64,000 bases of DNA. Origin: Pomacea canaliculata (lineage: Eukaryota > Mollusca > Gastropoda > Architaenioglossa > Ampullariidae). The notes below the pieces were generated by a model. It was not told the DNA's origin and ran no database searches. It was given only the letters and a program-made list of their open reading frames with translations. Positions 50,881 to 62,533 of this stretch are shown piece by piece; the first letter of the stretch is position 1; each line of letters opens with the position of its first letter. Where the stretch lies: positions 930,001 through 994,000 of the forward strand of contig NC_037602.1 of the NCBI RefSeq assembly GCF_003073045.1. Direction: 5' to 3'. Made by a program: the position numbers and the translations under genes.

Positions 50881-53207
50881 TCACTGCTGCCTCTCCGAGT
50901 GTTTAACATGGTCCTTAACCATGTCCCTGAACTTTGAACCCATTTTAAAATACACAAAGAAAGTTGAAGAGGAGTTTATCATCCAGAAGCAGTCCACAGC
51001 TCTCCATAAAGAAACGAGAAGACTGTAGTAGCGGCCAGTGAAGCTGAAGTCTGGCACCACCAGCGTGGTCACCTGCAGCAGGAAGTTGGGTGTGATGCAC
51101 ACGATGAACAAGACAGACGTGGCCATCAGCATCCGGGTCACACTCGCCTCCTTGCGGGTCATCTTCAGGTCACCTTGGCCGTCAGGATGAGTCTTCGTCG
51201 TTGTTGTCGTCGTGGAAGCCGTTGCCTGACGCCAGGAGAGAGCTGCTCGAAGCTTGATGGCGGTGATGACAGTGGTGATGGTGATGACGAAACAGGAAGA
51301 TCCCAGGTAGCGCAGTGGCGTAGACAAAAATGTCGAAGATGTCAATAACGGTTTTGTTTCTCAGGTAATAACTGAAAAATAAAAGACAACATAGTTCTGA
51401 TTGACATAATGCATTGATCCTCATCCGGTGAAGGGGACATTGTGTGGCCACCAATCGCTGTGCTCGATGCCTGACAAACCATCAAAATCACCCTTAATGG
51501 GCCCCTTCCATATTCCTTTTTTTTCTGTCAAACATTTTTAAGTCTTAAAGCTCCCCATAATTTCCTGCTCATCCCTTGAATTATCTGACTTTTATCTCCC
51601 TTGTATTTTTATGCTGTAACTAGAGTTATGGCCCTCTTCCCACTGCTTTATATTATAATGCAGGTTACATTTACCTTACACAGTAAGGTCCAACGTGAAC
51701 TTACGTGGTGACGTAGATGATGCTGTCCGTGATGTTCGTCAGGGGATCGAACCTACACACACTGAAATGTTTGGGAACCACGATAGCGCACATGCCCCCA
51801 GTCAACAGGGTACAACCCACGACGATGACGGCGGCCATGGTGGACGTCTTGAGCAGCCTCTTGGCGTGGAAGGGACTGACGACACAGAAACACCGCTCAC
51901 TGGCGATCACCGCCGACAGGAAGTGCGAGGCCCACACAGAACCTCTCAGACCTTTAAAACAAACAACACAAATCGTTTTATTTAGTAAATCAATCCTTTC
52001 TTTGACGAAGCTGTTTGATGAGATACAACTGTTGCAATATTTAATCAACTACAGATTAACGGCGTTTGCTTTCACGATTTTAATGTTGCAGATGATCAGA
52101 AACATAAAATGTTTCAAATTTAATTTAACATAACAAAATAGTTGACTGGATTGATTAACTTTTTAGTTGCTGTCACTTTCTAGTTTAATAATACAACAGG
52201 GGCTATGTTTAGCTTTGTGAGTAAGAGTGTTACTCTTGTTGCTTAATTAAGGCAACAAGTATTCCTTTCGTGGTGTGGTATAAGTCTGGAATTAAAATTG
52301 ACATGGCATGCAAATGGCAATTACATTTTGTTTTTGTGTAGACACGAATTAATGCGCAAAGATCAGGATGACTGGACACACAGACGAACACGCCCTACAC
52401 ACACACACGTTTCTAGATACAAAGCTAACTTTTAAAATTCAGTAAAATTGAAAAGCAACTTACCCCCTACATATCTCACTAACACCACAGGGGACCCGCT
52501 TATAAAATTGTAGAAAATATCAGAGTTAAATAAAAAAAAGACGATAACGAAGACAAGGTCGACGATGGCGAGGGCAAAGAGACAGAGGTTGATTCTCTCC
52601 CTGAGACCTTGTCTGTAGAAGACGACGGCGCTGACGATGTTGCCAGGATACCAATGATGGTGAGCAGGGGAACGAGTGCCCCGCAGCAAACAACGAGGAT
52701 CCAGTATTGAATCTGAACATAAAGCAGTTCAGGGGAGGTAAGCTTGAGGGCAGTGGCCTCCCCTAGCGATGTATTCCACTACCACAACCACAACCACAAC
52801 CACAATCACATCACGACTATTATTCATCCAATCTTCTCTCATCACTTATTGTCACTTTGAGGACAACAAAAGCGACTTAAGGGAGACAATATATTGAGGA
52901 TTATCCCACTGATTTGAAGTTTCATGCAGCACAAACACTGGACACGTTCTAAGGCTTGTTATCTCCTCTCCAGCCTGGTTTCACCTGTTTGTTTGAGAGA
53001 TCTTGTTGACTGGAGGATGTGTGTACATCAGTGTGCTGTACCACCAGCTGTTCTCACCTGTTTGTAGATGTTGTTGTCCTGACTGGTGGATGTATGTACA
53101 TCAGTGTGCTGTACCACCAGACACGGGCCGCTGTACTGTTGTTGCTTCATGCTCCAGGTATTTCTGTCGGAACTCTCCAAGAGCGGGACTTCTGTCCACG
53201 TGGCCAT
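50881..53207 (-). CDS. GPCR unit F: chemosensory-type class A receptor with two frameshifts
   Basis: Minus-strand exons 53207-53058, 52712-52464, 51951-51705, 51371-50881; phases 0, 1, 2. Exon 1 MATWTEVPLLESSDRNTWSM, QQQ, GPCLVVQHTD, starting in gtcgtcATG. Exon 2 IQYWILVVCCGALVPLLTII then, after the break, GNIVSAVVFYRQG and CLFALAIVDLVFVIVFFLF; one base is missing at ~52645 (the exon is 249 rather than 250 bases). Exon 3 is full length (247) and reads GLRGSVWASHFLSAVIASER with ECL2 VCRFDPLTNITDS. Exon 4 YYLRNKTVIDIFDIFVYATA; one extra T at ~51290 breaks the frame in TM5; then ITAIKLRAALSWRQA, a six-Thr run in ICL3, DLKMTRKEASVTRM, FIVCITPNFLLQV and TM7 FFVYFKMGSKFRD. Either a recent pseudogene or assembly indels. 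Confidence 0.78.
53003..53057 (-). repeat. Partial tandem duplicate of exon 1 end inside intron 1 (unit F)
   Basis: On the minus strand the donor is followed by ctggtggtacagcacactga and tgtacacacatcctccagtc, mirroring the arrangement in units B, C and G. Confidence 0.8.
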
Positions 53208-53856
53208 GACGACAGGTGTGTGTGGCTCTTGCCAGTGAAAACACCTACTGGAAGAATGCAAAATATGTCATGTCATAAAGGTCGTATATGAAAAAACTCT
53301 CAGGTGAGTCTAAGTCATTAATGTCTTACTGAGTATAGTAAACTGCATTTGTAAGAAATAAATACACCGAGAGAAAATAATGGCAAGATTGTTAATCTAA
53401 CATAAATCAAAGGTACACCAAAGATCAAAGAGAGTGAGTGGACATACCTGTGGAGATTACCTGAATGTTTTGCTCATCTCGCTCATTTCCTGAAATCTTT
53501 ACTTTCCTCGTGTTTTATAATAAACACCTTCAACATATTTCCATCTGCTTAAAACTTCAGTAAATGCAATTATTCCTGTGCCTGTTATTTTACTTTCTCT
53601 TATTTTCTTCAATTAAGTGGCATTATTTTGAAGCTTTGTTTACTCGTGTGTGAGTGTGAGATAGAATTGCTTTAGCTTTGACTGATGTATTTCTATATTA
53701 TATTTCTACAGGTAGTCACAGCCGAGCACCAGAGAAAACCAATTTAATTGCTATGTACCGAAAGATAAATTTTGTCACAAATAACAGATTTTGAAATGTG
53801 ATATTTACATTCGAAAACTAACGAATATCTTTGTGCAAAGACGTCTTTATGATGTG

Positions 53857-53888
<32 letters not shown>

Positions 53889-55602
53889 TCGAACAACTCA
53901 ATAAGAAGGAAGGAGGACACACTGTTATTAGAAAAGACAAATTATAGATTGAGCACACCAGCACTTACAAAGTTTCTTGTGTAGATAGTGACATACGCAT
54001 AACACACGTTGACGCACTCAAGCTCTTGTACACACATACAAACACTAAAAAACTTCATAATAAATCACGAACCAATCGTTGTTATTATTATTTTACTTTC
54101 CCAGGTACAGCGGGATTGATTTGTGCCACGTGTAAGTTTTTACCACATTTTCTGTCTCTAGTACAGACAGTAGCAGGTAAAACTTAACGGTGACTATTTA
54201 GTGATAACAAATGTAACAAGTTATTCCACAGTTTTGACTGTTTTCAATACATACTCAATTCGGAAGCAAAACAAAGTATAGACAAGGCGTTTTACTAGGA
54301 GCGGAAGGGTAAGTACACCAGTAGGTAGCTAAACAGATGTTCCTGTAGAGGAATTGTATTTCTCTCATTTGTCAGTCAGTTTACCCGCGTGTCCGCCCGT
54401 CTCGTGGATACAACAGAAGTGTAAAACCCTCAGTATAAACCTATTGCTGCTCTTTCGTGACATTGATTATTTTCTTTATAATCAGGAAAGACAGAGTGGT
54501 TACGGAATTTTTAAGATACAATCGTTTGCGAGGAGAAGTCTCAAATGAAAATGAAATTACAGTATTTTAATGATAATATTAGTGGTCTGAAATGTATGTT
54601 ATACAAATTTTGAAAATGAAATTGGTGGACCATTTTGGCAGGAGTCGTGGCTGGACAATTTATATATATACTCATAAGATGTCTGAAAATTGCAATAAAA
54701 GGAAAACCTGTTTAATTTTTTAAATTAAGAGAAGTCTCTTCAGAATTAGTGTAAATTATAGTTTTCTCTCTAACATGTCTACAGAAGTGTATTTTTTCGT
54801 AAGATAAAGCACCTTGAGTAGACCACGAGGCATGTCGACCTACCTGTCACCTGTCCACACATACAACACTGTCAGTGAGTGAAGTCCGTTAACACTGTAG
54901 CAGCAAAAGGTGATGTCAATGTTATAATAACAGCCGACGATACTATGACAATGACAATGACAATGACAATGACAATGACAATGACAATTCTTTATTTACG
55001 AGGGGTATGTTTAGCCGGTCATTGACAATTGGTAAAGCATGACATCTTTCATAACAACAATAAATTAACTGGAAGGGAAAAGAGATTAGAAACATTTTGT
55101 GACATTGATACAAGTTTTACTTCTCTCTGTCACTGGCAGGATCTGTGGAGGGACGTGTGTAACGATTCTGAGTGAATGTGTTCATCTGTTTGTCAAGGAA
55201 GACAAGACATCACCCTGTTGTCACACTAGTCTAATACACTCCGATATACATAAATATGCAGCGTGTGACTGCATGGGTAAGTTATTTATTCCTACTTGTA
55301 GTCATCTTAAAACGGAAACAATATGGTGGTCTGGTGCTAACTTTTAATTAACACAAATGTTGTGAGAAAAATCGAACACTTTGGGTTCATGTCAGACACG
55401 ATATCCCACATCTACACGGTAAACATGTGGGAATCAGAGATATCATTTGGTATTTCACATTTTTAATTTATTTCTTGTCATTAGGCCAGTAGCTATAAAA
55501 TGTATTTTAAAAGCCCGAAGAAGAAGGAAGACAGAAGCTTTTCCTGGTATTTTGCAACTAACCTTACATATTTATATCAAGAGCCAAGAAAAACACACAT
55601 TT
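53208..55602. other. No supported gene between units F and G
   Basis: Includes a (CA)n tract (53859-53884) and a (GACAAT)n hexamer tract (54947-54988). A Cys-rich open frame at 55099-55347 has no ATG and no recognisable exon boundary, so it is not annotated. Confidence 0.5.
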
Positions 55603-55604
55603 GC

Positions 55605-55611
55605 TTCTTTC

Positions 55612-55648
<37 letters not shown>

Positions 55649-55673
55649 GTTATTATTATTATTATTGTTGTTG

Positions 55674-55730
<57 letters not shown>
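55605..55730. repeat. (TTA)n microsatellite with TTG interruptions
   Basis: About 40 trinucleotide units, ending 15 bases from the stop codon of receptor unit G on the opposite strand. Confidence 0.92.
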
Positions 55731-55731
<1 letters not shown>

Positions 55732-55745
55732 CAGGTTGTTCTCTA

Positions 55746-58700
55746 TTATTTTAACCTCTGACGACCAAACATATCTACAAGCGATGACCTGAACGTTGAC
55801 CCCATTTTGAAATACACGAAGAAAGTCAAGGAGGAATATAACATCCAGAAGCTGTCCACAATCCTCCAGAAGGCGGCTATCAGACTGTAGTAGCGGCCTG
55901 TCTGGCTGAGGTCCGGCACCACCAGCGTGGTCACCTGCAGCAGGAAGTTGGGTGTGATGCACACGATGAACAAGACAGACGTGGCCATCAGCATCCGGGT
56001 CACACTCGCCTCCTTGCGGGTCATCTTCAGGTCACCTTGACCCTCAGGGGATGTCGTCGTCGTCGTTGCGATGGACATCACTGATCGACGCCAGGCGAGA
56101 GCTGCTCGAAGCTTGATGAGGTGATGGCGGTGGTGACGATGATGACGGACAGGAAGATCCCTGGCAACGCAGTGGCGTAGACGAAGATGTCGACGATGTC
56201 AATAATAGTCTGGTTCTTCAGGTAATACCTAGACATACATCATTCCGTTTATCGAGTTACAGTGTATGTTAATTACTTGAGTATATCAAAAGCAGACATT
56301 ACTAACTGTAAACTATTTATCACTCTGTGTGCTGGTGTGGCCGACACTGGCTGACTGTATGACAAGCAGACATCGTGTGCCTGTGGCACTGCTGACCCCT
56401 CATGTTCACACCTAACCTTTATTTCCTTTCATATTTATTAACTATATAACAGTAGTTGTCAAGGCCAAATCTCTCGCTGAAACAAAAATTATTAGTAAAG
56501 GAAGCATGAAAAGGATTAGTTATTGAGGGGCCTAGCTTAAAATTTGGGAAACACGCAGGTAGATGTTTGTGTTTTGTGGCTTGAAAAATCACGTGTGGAC
56601 ACAGAATACGTGTGTGGTTCTTGTGTCTGTAACACTTACAATGTTACATAGATGATATTGTCAGTGATGTTAGTCAGGGGATCGAACCTACACGCGGGGA
56701 TATGTTTGGGGACCACGATAGCGCACATGCCCGCAGTCAACAGGGTACAACCCACGACGATGATGGCGGCCATGGTGGACGTCTTGAGCAGCCTCTTGGC
56801 GTGGAAGGGACTGACGACACAGAAACACCGCTCACTGGCGATCACAGCCGACAGGAAGTGCGAGGCCCACACAGAACCTTTCATACCTTGGAAAGTAAGC
56901 AACAGTTAGTTCAAAATATAAAATATAAGATAATTGTGGTGTTTATTATAATATTAATTTCTCAATCCAGGAATGCGCTATAACTGTAGAACTATCAATC
57001 AAACTATTCACACAAGCAAAGTGATGCTAGAATTATCATTAAACTCCTGTCGATCATCTTTGAGTAATCTTTACATGAAACCTTGGGTTAGGAGAATGAC
57101 AAAGCACAGAAATGGATCTCAAACTCTAAACAAAAAGGGACATAAATTGTATATCTTGTTTTGACGAAATTTGTCGACCTTAACAAGACATTTGATAGAG
57201 CCTTTAGAAGAGGCTGTATTGTGTCTTGAAGAAAATTATCTAGTAGGATTTGATTGAAGTCATGGAGAATCTGCACAAGACCTCAAACATCACAGGGAGT
57301 CTAAGACGACCATCTAGGACAACAGCAGCTCTCCGTGGGAAGCTCGTATCTGGCCTGTAGCTTTTACCATCTTGGAGAAAGTCTACATGAGTACATATCT
57401 TTATTGGTGGCAGATGACATCTTACGGTTCGCACATGACATTGCTTTCATGGAAGGCAACAAGAAATGTATGCAGCAGGTCAATAGTTTCAAGCAACTAG
57501 GAACAACCCTAAGTATGAAAGGTCAGCGACCCAAGGACACGTCCCCACTACAAAGGTGACAACAATATTGGGGAGGGTGAACAGGATCTGGCTTCTCAGC
57601 ATCATCAGATTGGCTTCCAATTGCCAGGGTAACCAGAATGTGGCAGGATCGTCCCATACCACACCAAAAACCTTAAAGTAAACAAACAAACTCACCCAAC
57701 ACGTACGGCAAGAAGATCCAGGAGGGTCCGATTACCTCCCTGTACAGGAGTTCACTGCTGGCTATGAAGATATCAATGACAACGATTATATCGATGACTG
57801 CCAGGGCGAAGAGACAGAGGTTGATTCTCTCCCTTAGCCCCTGTTTGTAGAAGACGACGGCGCAGAGGACTTTGCCAGGGAGACCGAGGATGGTCAGCAG
57901 TGGAATGATTGCTCCGCAGCAAACGATGGTAGTCCAGTGTAGGGCCTGGAAATAAATGTCAGGATGGGTGACCTTTGTGAGAGTGACTGAGGTCGTCATT
58001 TGTTTGTGTGCAGCCGCCAGCACGTCGACTACCACAACTACAACCACTGCAACCGCTACAAGTACCGTTACCTCCTTCACTCTTTCTCCTCCCATGTCAA
58101 CTGTCACATCTATTCTACTTTGAGGACAGTAAAGACGACGATGCCATTAAACTTGTACAACAGACACACCACAGTCTTGGTTCTCACGAGTTTCGTCGTT
58201 GTCGATGAGAATAGCCTCATAAGCGGTGATTTAGTCATGATGGCAGACACTTACTCAGCTCCTTGTAATCTGAGCGGTACTGCAATTGTTAGTATCATCT
58301 GTATTTCTTGCAGTGGCATCAGTGAACTCAGCAAATAGTTGTGTCTAACGAAATTCTGTTACAGAAACATTACTGGACAGATGTTCTCAAGTTTCTAGTT
58401 GTTATTTCTTCTAATGCAAGTTCTCTAGCTGTCGAAGAATATTTTGGGTTTACATACAGGTGTTTACGCATGCACACAAGGACACGCCTATAGGTAAATA
58501 TCAACAAAGCAGGCAAGAAAAGCTAACAGATATCACGTGACGCTGATTACACACGCACGCACGTAGGTACTCTTCCCCCAACCCCCCACACACGTACATT
58601 GGAGTTCGGACAAGAGAATGAGGAGGACTTCTGGGTAGGTCTGCTCTAGACTTATCTACACCCTTTTCTTACCTGTTTGTTGTCCTGACTGGTGGATGTA

Positions 58701-58886
58701 TGTACATCAGTGTGCTGTACCACCAGCTGTTCTCACCTGTTTGTAGGTGTTGTTGTCCTGACTGGTGGATGTATGTACATCAGTGTGGTGTACCACCAGA
58801 CACTGGCCGCTGTACTGCTGCTGCTTCATGTCCCACACGGTCTGCTCGGACGTGGTGAGCACCGGGACTTGTGTCCACGTGGTCAT
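55746..58886 (-). CDS. GPCR unit G: receptor copy with Lys at the TM1 Asn position and one frameshift
   Basis: Minus-strand exons 58886-58737, 57945-57696, 56886-56640, 56228-55746; phases 0, 1, 2. Exon 1 MTTWTQVPVLTTSEQTVWDM, QQQ, GQCLVVHHTD in context gtcgtcATG. Exon 2 ALHWTTIVCCGAIIPLL, then GLPGKVLCAVVFYKQG: Lys replaces the almost invariant TM1 Asn (position 1.50). TM2 LFALAVIDIIVVIDIF. Exon 3 GMKGSVWASHFLSAVIASER with ECL2 CRFDPLTNITDNIIYVT. Exon 4 YYLKNQTIIDIVDIFVYATA; one base is missing at ~56117 between TM5 and IKLRAA; ICL3 has five Thr then SPEGQGDLKM; TM6 FIVCITPNFLLQV; TM7 FFVYFKMGSTFR with a distinct C-tail (SSLVDMFGRQRLK). Intron 2 carries a LINE relic on the opposite strand. 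Confidence 0.78.
57155..57645 (+). mobile_element. Degraded LINE reverse-transcriptase fragment in intron 2 of unit G
   Basis: In broken plus-strand frames: TKFVDLNKTFDRAF (~57163) resembles RT motif A (F-V-D-x-x-K-A-F-D); LRFAHDIAFMEG (~57420) resembles motif C with the first Asp of ADD turned to His; VNSFKQLGTTLS and ILGRVNRIW follow as in the post-RT region of non-LTR retrotransposons. Frame changes and stops between these blocks show it is dead. Clade not assigned. Confidence 0.5.
58680..58736 (-). repeat. Partial tandem duplicate of exon 1 end inside intron 1 (unit G)
   Basis: Minus strand: after the donor, ctggtggtacagcacactga and tgtacatacatccaccagtc aggacaacaaacagg repeat the end of exon 1. 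This copy ends in acaaacagg, keeping an echo of the splice donor. Confidence 0.82.
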
Positions 58887-59233
58887 GACGACCGTTATGT
58901 CAGACTGGTGACAGCGATCACTCTACCTTTATAATACACTCTGTACACGTATGATACAGACTTATAAAAGACGTTTCCGTTAACTAAGCGTGGGCGAATG
59001 TGAGCCTGTGAGAACACACACACACAGACACACGCTGTATGGTAAACTATCCTTTTTCTAGAATATCAGATGTAATATTAGCTGCCCAAACATTTACAGA
59101 GATATGAGTATACAGGTTTTCATTCCTGCTTATGGACACCAGCACACACACGTACACACACACACACACAAGCACACACAAGCACACACACACACACACG
59201 CACACGCACACACAAGCACACACACACACACAA

Positions 59234-59267
<34 letters not shown>

Positions 59268-61111
59268 TTACTGTTAGCAATGTTTGTGACAACCATTGTA
59301 GTATTTTCAGAGATGCTGTTGATTTTCCCCAGATAAACATGACTGCGCTCTTTTAAGCATTTGTTAAACATACTCTTAACTGTTAAGATGGTGACTACAA
59401 TTACAATGGTCTCTTTCATTTTATTTCCCAGAAAATTATATTTATATCGAAGAAAAAAAAACTTTTTTGAAAATGAATATTTTCTCTCAAAACCACGTCC
59501 TTTGCGTGTGTATTTTGAGATTGTTTACCTATCTTTGATTAGTTCTCACCAAACACAAAACCAACAAATTTCATGTTATTATTTCGTTGTAGTGGAAAGC
59601 TATTTTTTTAGAATATAAGATTTAAGATTTGTACCCAGGCATTTACAAAGAGATGCAAATATATGTTCAGCACCAGCACACAGTAGCTTGTTTTGTCTAC
59701 CTCTTTCTCCAGCACACCTGCAAGTACATCTAACAAAGGTGACACTTGTCAACCCAAAAAGGATGGTTGTAAAATATTTGAGACATTAGACTACTTAAGA
59801 AAAATCCTCATCTTCTACTTGGACAACTCTTTGTGTTTGTGTGTCTGTCGTCTGATGTCCTGCTCTGGGAGACGATTCAAGTGTTGTTAAGACGACTGAG
59901 CTGTTTACACATTTGTTTATACGAGGTACCGTTTGTTGGTGGTCAGTCCCCTCGGTGTCTGCTCATCATCAAACAGGTTTTTGACTTGTCAGTGGCTGAG
60001 GTTTGTCCGTGAGGGAAGTATAGAGAGACATGCTCTAGACACAGTGAGGCACTTACTTTGCTCTGACCCTTGGCCTCAGAATATTCTTCTGTGGCTTAAT
60101 CATCAGGTAATGTAGTTTGTGTGCATCATTGTTTTGCTGTAGACGGTTTTGTTATGAAATGTGTGTCGAGTGCCACGGTTGCGCGTGTGTGTGAGCCAGC
60201 CAGGGTACATGCTGCTTCTATTAATCATTAATTATAATCGTCAACCATTTTTTTCAGTGTAGTTACTGATCATTGGTATCTACATTTCAGATAATAGCCT
60301 TCTGTAGACAGGAAACTTGAGGAAGAGTTCACACAACTAAAATGTGCACCATTACTTACAAAGTTTAGAGTTGCACAAGTAAGTGGTAAGAAAAAAAGAA
60401 ACATGATGTGAAAGAACAATCCTATCTACAGCAACAATACCCAGAGTGAAAGAATCTGTAATGTCAACAGGGACATCAAATACTGGACAGTGAGAAACTG
60501 AGAAACGACATGAACTAGAGATTGAAGACAATACAACCTTTACTTCATACATCATATTGCAAGTGTGATCAAGAGGCTACAGTGAGTTAGGCCACAAAAG
60601 GTAAAAATTAAACAAAGAATTTCTGCCACTGTGCCACAGGTCCAAGCATTATAATATACAATTCATAAACTAAAATAAGAAAAACATTAAACCTAAAGTG
60701 TATCACATTGTATGAAAGTTGTTTGTACACATTTACAAATATCTTCCCCAGTAAAGCTAAGGAATTCAAAGCGTTAGCTGCTCCATGCTTGGAGAGAGAG
60801 GAAAAGCAAACCCGAAGCTGTGTCTAAGTACAAAGACTCTGAAATCGCTGTGATGCCTAAATATTAAATTAGATGATATGTAATAAAAAACACGCTAAAT
60901 ACTGTAATACAGTAAAACATCAATGCAAAGTATGTATACAGTCTCTGTGTATGATTACATGTACATAGGAACTTGAATATGTATGAATATATAAACTGGT
61001 CCTAATAAAAATATATTATTTTAACATCTTTTAAGATTGACTTTTATGAAACAAATATAACTGCAACATTATAGGCGTTGATAGTGAGGAAGATATCTGC
61101 CTCAATTCGAA
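58887..61111. other. No supported gene; large CA microsatellite
   Basis: Interrupted (CA)n with GCA and CGCA variants at about 59142-59262. The rest is AT-rich. The right end is probable 3' UTR of the fibrinogen-domain gene. Confidence 0.55.
59142..59262. repeat. Interrupted (CA)n microsatellite
   Basis: Runs of CA broken by AAGCACACA and CGCACACG units; about 120 bases in all. Confidence 0.92.
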
Positions 61112-62449
61112 TTACAGATTTTGAAGTCTAAGATTGATCCCATAGGGTGCGACATTGCCAAGGTCTTTGACCCAGAAGACCTCGCTGTCGTCGCCCGTCC
61201 TCAGGCCGTTGGCGGGCTGCAGCAGCTGACCCGTGGGGTTGCACGTGCTGCACGTGTTGCCATGGAACCACCAGCCCCCGCTGTGACGACTCGCGCAGTT
61301 GACGCTGCTGTCACCGTCGTTGTCGTTGTCGTAAGTGCTGAAGTTGGCGCCGCGCAGGTCAGACAGACAGTCGCCGGCAGGTTTTTTCCCGAGACTGAAA
61401 CTGTCGAAGATGAACTGGTACAGAGAGTCCTCGCCTTTGACAACAAAGTTGTTGTAATATGTGTACAGCTTTGAGCCGTTTGTCAGATCCATCTGTGTTT
61501 GGACACAAATACACAACTTTTAACTTTTAAGAAAATAAAACCGACTTGAGCACTTAATTGGTAAGATTTATGATAAATGATTAATGATATATCAAGTTCT
61601 GTTTATGTATTTATTTTTATGGGAAAATGGTGCGAAAAACCTTGCGTGTTCTTGATGACCACATAAAAGGTAAATGAGAACATGCTGTAGAGGGTTAACT
61701 CATCACTCCGATGTATGATTACTCACCAGTTGCATTTCTTCTGCAACATATGATGTTAAGTATATTAAGCTCTTCATCGCAATTGTTCTTTCGGTATATA
61801 CTTTAGAGAAATTGAATCCTTTTAATCAGCACATTGCTCTCCAGATGTAGAATATGGCGACCTGTGTAGACATGGATCAACTGACTCCCCCTGTTGTTAC
61901 ATAATTTAAAAGAAGTCAAACACTCTGTCACTTGCTATCGCCCGTTGTTCAAGCTTATCGCAATTCATTATTTTTAAATTCTCTGACAAAGAACAAAAGT
62001 TTACTTATTTAGTGCAGGAAGTACCTACCTGGACGTTGAGTTGGTACTTCCGGTTCTGTGACGTCAGAATGTGCATGTTTTCCAGTCCCAGCCAATGGGT
62101 GTCACTCACATTGCCGAAGCCATCGCGATACTCTCGCCAAGATCTCGTGAAGTTGACTTTGTTGTTCCGTCTCGTCATTAACGTCGACATTTCATTATAA
62201 CAGGTCACTGGAAAGGCCACATTGTCTGTAGGGCGTATCATCCGAACGACTGCACTGGCTTGTCCACTAATTTTGTAATCAGAGCAATCTGAAAAGAAAT
62301 AAACAACGCCTTGTGTTTACAATGTTTACTGTCATTACCTCACTCCAATACTGCTCACGTGGTTAATGCTGGGGAAAATAAACAGATTTCTTAGTCTCTC
62401 TGGTCTTGATTGGTTATCTGACAAGTGTTTGATGATGATGACGATGATG

Positions 62450-62533
<84 letters not shown>

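Noticed and set aside
55099..55347. Cys-rich, signal-peptide-like open frame on the plus strand
   Set aside because: It begins without an ATG, and no splice boundary or family match could be seen.
55447..55792. Poly-Tyr, poly-Leu or poly-Ile open frames (also at 62335-62683)
   Set aside because: Translation of trinucleotide microsatellites.
59047..59419. Cys/Val-rich open frames
   Set aside because: Translation of the (CA)n tract.
61121..61474. Plus-strand Ala/Val-rich open frame
   Set aside because: It lies directly opposite the fibrinogen-domain exon, which has clear motifs and splice sites.
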